From contig CAVZIN010000007.1 of NCBI GenBank assembly GCA_963775315.1, positions 1,736,001 through 1,800,000 of the forward strand: a stretch of 64,000 bases of DNA, in the 5' to 3' direction. The notes beneath the pieces were generated by a model. It saw nothing but the letters and a program-made list of their open reading frames with translations, was not told the origin of the DNA and ran no database searches. Made by a program: the position numbers and the translations under genes. Within the stretch, counting starts at the first letter, position 1, and each line of letters opens with the position of its first letter. Positions 1 to 7,469 of this stretch are shown here, piece by piece. This DNA comes from CAWGHZ01 sp963775315. Lineage in GTDB: Bacteria; Pseudomonadota; Alphaproteobacteria; MPNO01; DASWLB01.

Positions 1-249
1 GTGATCCCCTACGCGGTGCCGAGCTTCTTCACCGGGCTGCGGCTCGCCATGACGGGCGACCTGCTGGGGGTGCTGCTCGCCGAGCTGTTCGTCTCGCAGG
101 AGGGCGTCGGGCACTTCACCCGGTTCTTCACGGAGAGCTTTCAGCCCAACAAGCTGTTCGCGCTGATCGCCGCCCTCGCCGCCATTGCCGTCGTCCTCAA
201 CGAGCTCGGCCGGCGCGTCGAGCGCCGCATGAGCCGCTGGCACGACTGA
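1..249 (+). CDS. ABC transporter permease, C-terminal part
   Basis: The last 82 residues of a binding-protein-dependent permease run in from the left edge, so the true start lies outside the window. The end LLAELFVSQEGVG, a hydrophobic helix (FALIAALAAIAVVL) and the basic tail GRRVERRMSRW match SsuC/TauC-type inner membrane permeases that import sulfonate-, nitrate- or pyrimidine-like compounds. The next gene, on the opposite strand, encodes a matching SsuA-type binding protein, so the two may serve one importer although they are convergent. Substrate cannot be told. Confidence 0.75.
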   Translation: MIPYAVPSFFTGLRLAMTGDLLGVLLAELFVSQEGVGHFTRFFTESFQPNKLFALIAALAAIAVVLNELGRRVERRMSRWHD

Positions 250-250
250 A

Positions 251-284
251 ATAAAAAAGCGGCTCCCCTCGCGGGGAGCCGCTT
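251..284 (-). terminator. Rho-independent terminator of the SsuA-like gene
   Basis: A perfect 12-bp stem (257-268 with 273-284) closes a 4-base TCGC loop. Read on the minus strand it is followed by a run of six T (positions 258 to 253). It lies 25 bases beyond the stop of the minus-strand binding protein gene. On the plus strand it has no T run, so it is mainly a minus-strand terminator, though it could also slow transcription from the permease. Confidence 0.85.
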
Positions 285-308
285 CCGCGCGGACGCCTTC
301 CGGCGCCG

Positions 309-1289
309 CTACATCTTCTTCTTGGGCAGGAACTCCTCGGTGTAGAGCTTCGACATGTCGGCCGACGCCGGCATCTCCTTCAGCTTGACGAAGGTCTCCT
401 TCAGGTTCTTGAGCGACTCTTGGTCGAAGCGGCAATCGTCCGTGAACATCCCGATCGTGATGTCGTACTCCTTCGCCATCACGCTCTCGGGAAAGCCGAC
501 GAGCTTCGATTCGATCTTGACCGTCTCGGCCTTGTGCGACCGCATCCAGGCGATGGTGTCGATCCAGCCGGCGACGAAGGCGCGCACCGCCTCCGGATTT
601 TCCTTCATCAGCTTGTCGCTCGCGAACAAGGTCCCCGAGGCATTGGCGCCCATGAACTTGCTGACCGGCGCGAGAAGCCGCCCCGTGCCCTTCTCCTCCA
701 TGGTCAGGAACAGCGAGGTCACGCTGATGTCGGCGTCGATCAAATGTTGGCGGAACGCGGCGACGATGCCGGCGGAGCCGTTGCCGATGGCAACAGTGGT
801 GATCCCGTCCTCGCCCCAACCCTTCTGCTTGGCGAGGTCGTGCGCGATGTGATCGGTGAGCGATCCCGCGCGGGAGATGCCGATCTTCTTGCCTTTCAAA
901 TCGTCGATCGACTTGATGGGCGAGTCCTTCGGCACGCCGATCGCGAGAAACGAGAGCGGACCGGCGCTCTCGCAGATCGCCTTCGCGGGCACGCCCTTAT
1001 AGGTGAGCACCATCTCGGTGCCCGCTCCGTCGCCGATGTCGATCGAGCCGGCGGCGAGCGCCTGGGCCATCTTGCTGCCGCCGGAAAAGTCGACGATCTT
1101 CAGCTTGAGCCCATGCTTCTTGAAGATCCCGACCTGGTCGCCGACATTGACCGGAATGATCGCGTCCGAATTGGCCGCGGCCTTGCCGACCGTCAGCGTC
1201 GTCTCGGCGCTCGCCGGCGACGCCCAGAGAGCGGGCGCGAGGGCGACGCTGGCGACAGCGGCAAGAACGACGTGTTTCACGCTTCTCAT
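309..1289 (-). CDS. ABC transporter substrate-binding protein (SsuA/NMT1-like)
   Basis: 326 aa periplasmic binding protein. A signal peptide (basic start, hydrophobic core to about residue 28, ending SPASA) precedes a two-lobed SBP fold with the usual early stretch VNVGDQVGIFKKHG and the lobe motif LKGKKIGISRAGS. Members bind sulfonates, nitrate, taurine or thiamine precursors for an ABC importer. A strong ribosome site (AGGAGG) precedes the ATG. It is closely related to the protein at 43550-44536, sharing the early motif and the tail LYTEEFLPK, so these are paralogues. No ATPase gene is adjacent. Ligand unknown. Confidence 0.85.
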   Translation of the reverse strand: MRSVKHVVLAAVASVALAPALWASPASAETTLTVGKAAANSDAIIPVNVGDQVGIFKKHGLKLKIVDFSGGSKMAQALAAGSIDIGDGAGTEMVLTYKGVPAKAICESAGPLSFLAIGVPKDSPIKSIDDLKGKKIGISRAGSLTDHIAHDLAKQKGWGEDGITTVAIGNGSAGIVAAFRQHLIDADISVTSLFLTMEEKGTGRLLAPVSKFMGANASGTLFASDKLMKENPEAVRAFVAGWIDTIAWMRSHKAETVKIESKLVGFPESVMAKEYDITIGMFTDDCRFDQESLKNLKETFVKLKEMPASADMSKLYTEEFLPKKKM

Positions 1290-1516
1290 ATTTGATCCTC
1301 CTCTGCTTGGTGGGCGCCACGCCGTCGCCGGCGATCGGCCTTGGATTTTGAGTGGAGCGGCTCGACACTAAAGCATCGCCGACCGTTGTAAAAGCGCCCC
1401 GTCGGAGAGGTCATCTGGGAGCGCAAGCAAGCGATTTGAAATCCGGGAAACATGCTCTAGCATCGCCGCCGACGCCGGCTGCGTGCCGGCATCCGCAATG
1501 GTAGTTCTGGGAGCGC

Positions 1517-2596
1517 ATGATGAAGTTCGGGCATTTCTGCTTGCCGACCTTTTTTCCCGACGTCGACGGGAATGTCGGCCAGTTGATGCGCCGCTGGCTG
1601 GACCTGCTGGCCGAAAGCGAAGCACTCGGCTTCGATTCGTTGTGGGCGAACGAGCACCATTTCGACGCATACGGGGGCATCATCCCCTCCCCGCCGACCA
1701 TGCTCGCGGGTCTGTCGCAGCGCACCAGGACCGCGCGGCTCGGCACCTCGATCGTCGTCCTGCCGCTGCACTCGCCGATCGAAATTGCCGAGCAGCTCGC
1801 CATGGTCGACCTGATGTCGGGCGGCCGCGTCGAGTTCGGCATCGGCCGCGGCTTCGTCGAGTTCGACTACGATCGGCTGGGCATCTCGCGCGAGGATTCG
1901 CAGGCGCGGATGCGCGAGCAGCTCGAGGTCATCCTCAAGGCCTGGTCGGGCGAGCCCTTCTCGCACGAAGGCCGGTTCTACAAGTACGACAACATCGAGG
2001 TCTGGCCGCGCCCCGAGCAGCGCCCGCACCCGCCGATCTGGCTCGCCTGCGCTCAGACGCCGCCGAGCTTCGAATGGGCCGGCCAGATGGGCTATTCGAT
2101 CCTGACGGTCGCCTACCGCAGCGTCCAGACGCTGATCGCCAACAACAAGATCTATCGCGAGGCCTGGGCGAAGGCCGGCCGCCCCGCCAACCAGTGGCGC
2201 GTCGCGACGCACTATCATTGCGTTCTGAGCGAGAACAAGCGCGAGGCGCGCGACATCGCGCGCGAGGCATGGCGGCGCTATCTCGACGCCACGACCCACA
2301 CGCTGGAAAGACTGCAGGCGGACAAGGCCTATCTCAACGATCCGAACAGTCGGAAGATCACCGAGGATCTGCTCGACATGGACCGCATGGTCGAGGAGAT
2401 GCGCGTCATCGCCTGTACCCCCGACGAGGCCGTGACCCTCTTGGAGCGGGCGCAGGACGCGATGGGGTTCACCCAGTGCGACTGCACCTTCTTCTTCGGC
2501 GGCATCAGCTATGAGCAGGCCCGGCGGTCGCTTCGCCTGTTCGCGACCGAGGTGATGCCGAAGCTCAAGAACCGCGAGCCGCGTGTCGGTGCCTGA
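1517..2596 (+). CDS. LLM class flavin-dependent oxidoreductase
   Basis: 359 aa, a single luciferase-like TIM barrel that uses reduced FMN or F420. The N-terminus (KFGHFCLPTFF), ANEHHF near residue 50 and SGGRVEFGIGRG near 110 are typical of bacterial luciferase-like monooxygenases. GGGAG just upstream supports this start; ATG three bases later is also possible. The gene stands alone, divergent from the SsuA-like gene, a pairing typical of sulfonate or xenobiotic degradation loci. The substrate is not predictable. Three more members of the superfamily, one of them broken, lie in the window. Confidence 0.88.
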   Translation: MMKFGHFCLPTFFPDVDGNVGQLMRRWLDLLAESEALGFDSLWANEHHFDAYGGIIPSPPTMLAGLSQRTRTARLGTSIVVLPLHSPIEIAEQLAMVDLMSGGRVEFGIGRGFVEFDYDRLGISREDSQARMREQLEVILKAWSGEPFSHEGRFYKYDNIEVWPRPEQRPHPPIWLACAQTPPSFEWAGQMGYSILTVAYRSVQTLIANNKIYREAWAKAGRPANQWRVATHYHCVLSENKREARDIAREAWRRYLDATTHTLERLQADKAYLNDPNSRKITEDLLDMDRMVEEMRVIACTPDEAVTLLERAQDAMGFTQCDCTFFFGGISYEQARRSLRLFATEVMPKLKNREPRVGA

Positions 2597-2617
2597 TCCG
2601 ACCGGCCGTCGCTTCCG

Positions 2618-3562
2618 CTAGGCGGCGACGGTCGCGACGCGGATTTCGAAGGACGCACGGTACGTGCCGCCTGGCGGCACGAGCGGCAGCCCCTCGCCGC
2701 TCGCCAGCGCGTTGGTCGGCGCAGTCATCGGCTCCAGCGCGACGAAGTCCTTGGCGGCGGGCGCGAACACCTGAGCGTAGCGGTAACCTTCGCCGAAGCG
2801 CACCTCGATCCGCCGCCCGGCGCCCTGGAGCGCGAACTCGGCCGGCGCGCCGGTCAGCGCGAACCCGTCGTCGAAAGCGTGCCCGGCGAGCGGCCCATCC
2901 ATCCCGTCGAACGCTGTTGATGCACCGGTGGGAATCTGGTGCGGGTCGAGCGCCAGCCGCCGCATCGCAGGCAGGGCCAGGCGCCATTCGTCACGCGCCG
3001 CGTCCGGCAGACCGAAATACGGATGGAAGCCGAAGCTCACCGGCACCGGCCCGTCAGGGCCCGCGGCCACTATCGTATCGACCGCGAGCCCTTCCGGCCG
3101 AAGCGCGACGGTCATCTCCACCCGGTGACGAAACGGGAAGATTGCGAGCAGCGCTTCACCCGCCCAATTGAGCCGGGCGGAGAGCGAGTTCGGCCGCGAA
3201 TCCGTCACCTGCCAGGCAAGCCGCGCCCACGGCACGCCGTGGATCGGCAGGCCGAACTCGTCGAGATGGAGCAGCGCCGAACCCTCGTCGAGCGCGACCT
3301 CCCTCCCGGCCGCGCGGTAGCCGAACCCGGCGAGCCGGTTCGCCCAAGGGTAGAGCAGCGGGATGCCGGCGGAGCTGCCCTTTGCCGCCATCGTCGCCAG
3401 ATCCTTGTTCCGGCGCAGCAGCTCGGCACCCCGATGGCGGAGCGAGGCTCCGAGCATGCCGTGGGCGGGCAGGAACACGGCCTCGAGCTCGCCTGCGGTC
3501 AGCCGGCGCGCCGACGGATCCTCCAATGTTCCCGCGTAACCAGTTTCGCTATCGCCCGCCAT
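2618..3562 (-). CDS. Aldose 1-epimerase (GalM/YeaD-like)
   Basis: 314 aa cytoplasmic mutarotase that interconverts alpha and beta anomers of hexoses or hexose phosphates. Family marks are PWANRL near residue 72, IHGVPW near 107 (first catalytic His region), GFHPYF near 178 (second His) and LEPMTAPTNAL near 276 (catalytic Glu). Length is normal. It converges on the LLM gene with 21 bp between the stops. A GC-rich inverted repeat (CCGTCGC near 2606, GCGACGG near 2625) lies between them but lacks a T run. The quinone reductase gene lies 27 bp upstream on the same strand, a probable operon. Confidence 0.88.
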   Translation of the reverse strand: MAGDSETGYAGTLEDPSARRLTAGELEAVFLPAHGMLGASLRHRGAELLRRNKDLATMAAKGSSAGIPLLYPWANRLAGFGYRAAGREVALDEGSALLHLDEFGLPIHGVPWARLAWQVTDSRPNSLSARLNWAGEALLAIFPFRHRVEMTVALRPEGLAVDTIVAAGPDGPVPVSFGFHPYFGLPDAARDEWRLALPAMRRLALDPHQIPTGASTAFDGMDGPLAGHAFDDGFALTGAPAEFALQGAGRRIEVRFGEGYRYAQVFAPAAKDFVALEPMTAPTNALASGEGLPLVPPGGTYRASFEIRVATVAA

Positions 3563-3589
3563 GGTCTGCCCCCGTCGCGCGCCCGTGCC

Positions 3590-4528
3590 TCAGAACTGGA
3601 TGACCAGCCGTCCCCGCGTGCCGCCGGCCTCGAGCCGCCGGTGCGCTTCGCCGGCGCGCTCGGGCGGATAGGTCTCCGCCACCCGGAGTGTGAGCGTCCC
3701 GTCCTCCACCTGCTGGCGCAGACGATCGAGCTTCTCGAATTCGCCGTCGTAGTCGCGCACCATTGTCGCCGAGAAGCGGATGCCGCGCTCGCCGTTGCCG
3801 CGATAGCCGCGGACAGAGGTGAAGGCGCCGCCGTCCTTAACGGCCGGCACCACCCGCTCGTTGAGCACTGCGCCGTCAGCGAGCCCGTCGACCCCGTTTG
3901 GGAAGTGCGCGCGGAAGCGCGTCGCCACGTCGTCGCCGCGGCGCACCACGATGTCGGCGCCGAGCGACTTGACGAGCTTCTCGTCCGCCTCGGACGCATC
4001 GGCGATGACGGTGAGCCCCTCGGCCTTGGCGAGCTGGATGACATACCCGCCATAGGCACCGGCGGCGCCGGTGACGGCGAGCACCTGGCCCGGCTGGAGG
4101 CCGAGAAGGTCGAGCGAGCGGCGCGCCGTCAGCCCGTTCATCGGCAGGGTCGCCGCCTCGGCATGAGACTTGCCCTTGGGCGCCTTCACGACCGAGCGCG
4201 CGTTCACCACGAGTTGCTCGCGGTAGGCGCCGTGGCTGCCTTTGGGGACGACAATCGCGAGGACCGCGTCGCCCGTCTTGACGCCGGTCGCGACACCCTC
4301 GCCCACCTCGTCGACGATACCCGCCGCCTCCATCCCCGGCACGTAGGGCGGCGGATCCGCCTTCTGCTGCTCCGCCCGCGCGCCGTCGCGGGTCGAGATG
4401 TCGGTCGGGTTCACCGTCGCCGCGTGCACGCGGATGCGCACCTCGCCCGGTCCGGCATGAACCTCCGGAAGATCGACGACCTGGAGAACCTCCGGCCCGC
4501 CGTGCTTGTTCACTCCCACCGCGCGCAT
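3590..4528 (-). CDS. Zinc-free MDR family quinone oxidoreductase (QOR-like)
   Basis: 312 aa NAD(P)H-dependent reductase of the medium-chain dehydrogenase superfamily, reducing quinones or activated double bonds. A GroES-like domain is followed by a Rossmann domain with GAAGAYGGYVIQLAKAEG. The catalytic zinc cysteines of true alcohol dehydrogenases are absent. I place the start at the internal ATG (MRAVGVNKHG) because GGGAGG lies 8 bases upstream; an ATG 13 codons earlier has no good ribosome site. It lies upstream of the aldose epimerase gene on the same strand. Confidence 0.88.
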   Translation of the reverse strand: MRAVGVNKHGGPEVLQVVDLPEVHAGPGEVRIRVHAATVNPTDISTRDGARAEQQKADPPPYVPGMEAAGIVDEVGEGVATGVKTGDAVLAIVVPKGSHGAYREQLVVNARSVVKAPKGKSHAEAATLPMNGLTARRSLDLLGLQPGQVLAVTGAAGAYGGYVIQLAKAEGLTVIADASEADEKLVKSLGADIVVRRGDDVATRFRAHFPNGVDGLADGAVLNERVVPAVKDGGAFTSVRGYRGNGERGIRFSATMVRDYDGEFEKLDRLRQQVEDGTLTLRVAETYPPERAGEAHRRLEAGGTRGRLVIQF

Positions 4529-4618
4529 GTTTTCGCCTCCCTGCCTGCGATCCGCCGATTGCACCATTCGCGGCGGGGCGGCGCAAGGGGCGGGCGCAGC
4601 ACGGCGCGCCGTCAGCTC

Positions 4619-5059
4619 TCAGCCGGGGCCAGCCTCCGGGCGGACCAGCGCCCGCAGCCGCTTGAGCTCCTGGAACTCGCGCGTGACGTCGCGGAGCAGC
4701 GCGACGATGCCGGACGGCGCGCCCGCCTCGTCGCGCACCAGCGCCACCGTGAACTGGATCGAGAGCTTCGCGCCCGATTTCGTCTGCGCCGGAACCGACA
4801 GCAGGTCGGAGGGCCCGTAGCGCGACTCGCCTGTCTCCATCGTTCGGCGAAAGCCCGCCCAATGCCGATCGCGCAGGCTAGGCGGGATGATGATGTCGAG
4901 CGAGTGCCCCAGCGCCTCGGCCTCGGTGAATCCGAAGATGCGGGTCGCGCCGACATTCCAGTACCGGATCGTGCCGTCGCGGTCGGCATAAACCACCGCG
5001 TCGGGCAGGTCCGACATCAGCGCGCCTGCGACGCGCGCACGCTCTTCGGCGCTCAGCAC
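4619..5059 (-). CDS. Single-PAS-domain protein
   Basis: 146 aa consisting almost wholly of one PAS domain: DAVVYADRDGTIRYWN opens the fold and IFGFTEAEALG, GEsRYGPSDLL and VALLRDVTREF follow. No kinase, GGDEF or HTH output is present, so it is a free-standing sensor or a partner for another protein. The start is a GTG inside the stop region of the cyclo-ligase gene (shared GTGCTGA), which suggests translational coupling. Similar PAS proteins often bind heme or flavin, but no ligand residue can be named here. Confidence 0.8.
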   Translation of the reverse strand: MLSAEERARVAGALMSDLPDAVVYADRDGTIRYWNVGATRIFGFTEAEALGHSLDIIIPPSLRDRHWAGFRRTMETGESRYGPSDLLSVPAQTKSGAKLSIQFTVALVRDEAGAPSGIVALLRDVTREFQELKRLRALVRPEAGPG

Positions 5060-5796
5060 GACGTTCCGTCGCGCCGGAACGTGCCGGCCTCGGTGACGAT
5101 GGCATCCATCGGCACGTCGTGCGGCAACGGGAAGATCGACGGGAGCGCCGCCGACGCCGCGCCCACGCCAACAGCGAGCGGACGCGGCGCGAGCGCGCCG
5201 AGCGTCCGGTCGTAATAGCCGCCGCCATAGCCGAGGCGGTAGCAGCCGCGGTCGAATCCCACGACCGGCGCGACGACGGCATCGGGCACCACCGCCGGCC
5301 CTTCGGCCGGAACGGGAATGTCCCACACGCCTCGCTCCAGCGGCGCGCCCAGACGCCATACGCGAAATTCGACGGGCGCCTTCGGGCGCACGACAACCGG
5401 CAGCGCGCAGGCGCCGCCCTTTTCGCGTACCCGGTCCATCCAGGGCCGGAGGTCGGGCTCCCCCCGGATTGGCCAATAGACCCCGATGGTTCGCCCAGCG
5501 ATTTCGCCGAGCAGCGCATCGAGACCTTCGGCGATCCGCGTCGCGAGCGCACGGCGCTCGTCCGGTGTCAGCTTCGCGCGCGCTGCGATCAATCTCGCCC
5601 GGGCCGCCTTTCGCCACCGCATGACGTCGATCCGGGTCTGCGCGTCCGGCTCGGGAATGAAGCCGAGCGCCTCGGCATCGAGCTCGTGCAAGAAGCACGG
5701 CGGCGAGGCGTATTCGCCGTTCCTGCCGCCCTCACCCGGCGCGCCTGGGGCGGCGCGGTGGTCAACCGCTCGCCTTCGCTCCCTCTCGTCCGCCAT
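5053..5796 (-). CDS. 5-formyltetrahydrofolate cyclo-ligase
   Basis: 247 aa. It converts 5-formyl-THF to 5,10-methenyl-THF with ATP, recycling folate in the cytoplasm. The nucleotide-binding signature GYGGGYYDRTL is at residues 189-199; GVYWPIRGEPDLRPW near 105 and RGVWDIPVP near 155 also fit the family. The protein is about 50 residues longer than the E. coli enzyme at its N-terminus, including CFLHELDAEALG near 34-45, an extension that could partly reflect a start placed too early. Its stop overlaps the PAS gene start. It diverges from the Rrf2 regulator across about 90 bp holding two palindromes. Confidence 0.88.
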   Translation of the reverse strand: MADERERRRAVDHRAAPGAPGEGGRNGEYASPPCFLHELDAEALGFIPEPDAQTRIDVMRWRKAARARLIAARAKLTPDERRALATRIAEGLDALLGEIAGRTIGVYWPIRGEPDLRPWMDRVREKGGACALPVVVRPKAPVEFRVWRLGAPLERGVWDIPVPAEGPAVVPDAVVAPVVGFDRGCYRLGYGGGYYDRTLGALAPRPLAVGVGAASAALPSIFPLPHDVPMDAIVTEAGTFRRDGTSC

Positions 5797-5807
5797 CTAC
5801 CATCCAA

Positions 5808-5828
5808 TTCGGTATTTCGGACACCGAA
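5808..5828. promoter_or_regulatory. Second inverted repeat, possible operator
   Basis: Arms TTCGGT (5808-5813) and ACCGAA (5823-5828) flank a 9-bp centre. It lies just upstream of the minus-strand cyclo-ligase start and 13 bp from the stronger palindrome at 5841. It could be a second regulator site or part of the divergent promoter. Confidence 0.4.
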
Positions 5829-5840
5829 AATATCACCTAT

Positions 5841-5863
5841 AATCGGATTTTCAAATTCCGATT
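5841..5863. promoter_or_regulatory. 23-bp near-perfect palindrome, likely Rrf2/NsrR operator
   Basis: Arms AATCGGA (5841-5847) and TCCGATT (5857-5863) enclose TTTTCAAAT, giving an 11-1-11 dyad in which 20 of 23 positions are symmetric. NsrR sites have the same 11-1-11 layout. It sits 22 bp before the start of the nsrR-like gene, so autoregulation and control of the divergent folate/PAS genes are likely. The sequence itself differs from the enterobacterial NsrR consensus. Confidence 0.6.
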
Positions 5864-5885
5864 CGAGGATATCGCGAGACGTCCC

Positions 5886-6290
5886 ATGCGGCTGACCTCC
5901 TTCACCGATCTTGGGCTGCGCGCGATGATGCGCCTCGCCGGCGAACCCGGCCGCAGCTTCACGACCGACGAGATCGCGGGCGAGTTCGCCATCTCGCGTC
6001 ACCACCTCACCAAGATCGTCGGCGAACTGGCGCGCGCCGGCTTCATCGCCACGCAGCGCGGCGCCGCCGGCGGATTCCGCCTCGCCCGACCGGCCGACAA
6101 GATCACGCTGGGCGAGATCGTGCGCCGGCTGGAGTCCGGCCACGCCCTGGTCGAGTGCTTCCGCGAGGACGGGGGCGCCTGCGTGCTGACCCCACGTTGC
6201 CGTCTCAAGCGGCACCTCGCGACGGCCGAGGAGGCGTTCCTGCACGCACTCGACGGCACGACCCTTGCGGAGTGCGCCTACACGGCCTGA
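5886..6290 (+). CDS. Rrf2 family regulator, NsrR-like
   Basis: 134 aa winged-helix repressor. The N-terminus MRLTSFTDLGLRAMMRLA is typical of NsrR, and Asp8, the fourth cluster ligand known in NsrR, is present. Three cysteines (91, 99, 105; C-x7-C-x5-C) form an Fe-S site; E. coli NsrR has C-x4-C-x5-C, so the first spacing is longer. Known NsrR senses nitric oxide through its Fe-S cluster. A 23-bp palindrome lies just upstream. The last 23 codons and the downstream hairpin recur, diverged, at 62501-62618. No NO-detoxifying gene is adjacent. Confidence 0.88.
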   Translation: MRLTSFTDLGLRAMMRLAGEPGRSFTTDEIAGEFAISRHHLTKIVGELARAGFIATQRGAAGGFRLARPADKITLGEIVRRLESGHALVECFREDGGACVLTPRCRLKRHLATAEEAFLHALDGTTLAECAYTA

Positions 6291-6299
6291 CGCGTCGCC

Positions 6300-6325
6300 C
6301 GTTGCCGCATCGGCAACGGCTCTTT
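6300..6325 (+). terminator. Stem-loop after the nsrR-like gene
   Basis: CGTTGCCG (6300-6307) pairs with CGGCAACG (6311-6318) around a 3-base loop, followed by GCTCTTT. The T run is short, so termination may be weak. The same hairpin occurs at about 62580-62598 in the duplicated copy with stem pairing kept. Confidence 0.5.
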
Positions 6326-6386
6326 CCCCAGAATGCGCGAGGAACTGCGGACGCGGTTCCGCCGCTTGCGGGCCCGCAATCCGCCC

Positions 6387-7364
6387 CTATTTGAGGTGCC
6401 CGTGCTCGGCGTAGTAGCGGCCGGCGCCTGCGTTCAGCGGAATTGACGTCCGCGCGATCTTTTTCGGGTCTAACGGATAGGTCACGGGGCTGTCCTTCGG
6501 CGCGAGGTGGCGATACTGACGCTCGAGCACGGCGGGCGTCTCGCATAGGATCGCCGCGATCACATAGCCCAAATCCTCCGGGAAATCGTCCCGGCAGAAC
6601 AGCAGGAAGTCCGAAAAGTCGAGCGTTTCGAAGGCACCGGGCAAGCCGGGGAACCGGTCGGACGGCACGTTCCCGACCTCCCAGCCGTACCTGTCCACCA
6701 ACCCGGACAGCGCCTGCGGCTCGAACGGCAGGAAGTTCACCGGCCTGGCGGCGATCAGCTCCTTCCAGTAGGGCGTCATCACCGCCTCGAACAACACGGC
6801 ATCGGCGTCGCCGCGGGTAACCAGCGGGATCGTGTCCCACGGCCCCTCCCCGTCGATCACGCGGCCGCCCCAGCCTTCGATGGCCGCCCGCGAAACGCCC
6901 GATGCCTCCAGCAGCCGGTGCGCGGCGAAGCCCGCCATGTTTTGGCCGTCGTCTGGACCGGTCGCGAGACGGAAGGCCGGCTTTTTCGCGCGCATCTCGG
7001 CGAAGCTCGCCACCCCGAACGTCTTGTCGATGGCGAAGACCATGCGGTCGTCCTGCGGCAGGGTCCCGAGGGCGCGCAGCCTGCCGACGTCGGGGCGCTC
7101 CATGATCCCGCGCTTTTCGAAGATCGTGCGGGCGAAGGGTGCCGGCACGAACATCGCCACCTGCACCTCGCCGTCGAGAACAGCGTCGATCGCGTCGGTC
7201 CCGCCGCGGCCGGCCCAGGTGGCGAAGCGCGATCCGGGCAAGGTCCGCTTCCACAACTCAGAAGAGATCCAGCCACAGATGCGGTGCAAATTTGCGCTGC
7301 CCCAGTCGCCCATCATGTGCAAGGTGATCACCCGGTCGAGGCGAGTGTTCGATGTGGCGGCCAC
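6387..7364 (-). CDS. TAXI/NMT1-like solute-binding protein without signal peptide
   Basis: 325 aa. The mature-type TAXI fold is visible: an opening strand ITLHMMGDWGSANLHR, then ELWKRTLPGSRF, GGTDAIDAVLDGEVQVAMF, and the closing IPLNAGAGRYYAEHG usual for TRAP TAXI binding proteins. There is no hydrophobic leader, so it should stay in the cytoplasm unless the start lies elsewhere. A GTG start follows AGGAAGGGAAC. It diverges from the MarR gene across 105 bp with a palindrome and no membrane subunits are near. It may be an intracellular ligand sensor or a protein that has lost export. Confidence 0.7.
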   Translation of the reverse strand: MAATSNTRLDRVITLHMMGDWGSANLHRICGWISSELWKRTLPGSRFATWAGRGGTDAIDAVLDGEVQVAMFVPAPFARTIFEKRGIMERPDVGRLRALGTLPQDDRMVFAIDKTFGVASFAEMRAKKPAFRLATGPDDGQNMAGFAAHRLLEASGVSRAAIEGWGGRVIDGEGPWDTIPLVTRGDADAVLFEAVMTPYWKELIAARPVNFLPFEPQALSGLVDRYGWEVGNVPSDRFPGLPGAFETLDFSDFLLFCRDDFPEDLGYVIAAILCETPAVLERQYRHLAPKDSPVTYPLDPKKIARTSIPLNAGAGRYYAEHGHLK

Positions 7365-7437
7365 GTTCCCTTCCTTTCGCCGGACTCACGGTCGGCTTTG
7401 ACAGCGCTATCGTTCCCTCGCTAATATCTCGGAAATT

Positions 7438-7451
7438 GGTAGAGTTCTACC
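7438..7451. promoter_or_regulatory. 14-bp palindrome, candidate MarR operator
   Basis: GGTAGA (7438-7443) and TCTACC (7446-7451) flank GT; outer AAATT/AAATTT bases extend the partial symmetry. It lies 18 bp upstream of the marR start, in the divergent promoter region shared with the TAXI-like gene. This fits the 14-18 bp dyads bound by MarR dimers. Confidence 0.5.
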
Positions 7452-7469
7452 GAAATTTGCGGAGGGCCT

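Noticed and set aside
420..1295. Long plus-strand frame opposite the SsuA-like gene
   Set aside because: It is the antisense of a clear binding-protein gene; high GC keeps it open and it has the Arg/His-rich composition of a shadow frame.
2939..5215. 758-codon plus-strand open frame
   Set aside because: It spans the antisense of the aldose epimerase, quinone reductase and PAS genes and has no family features.
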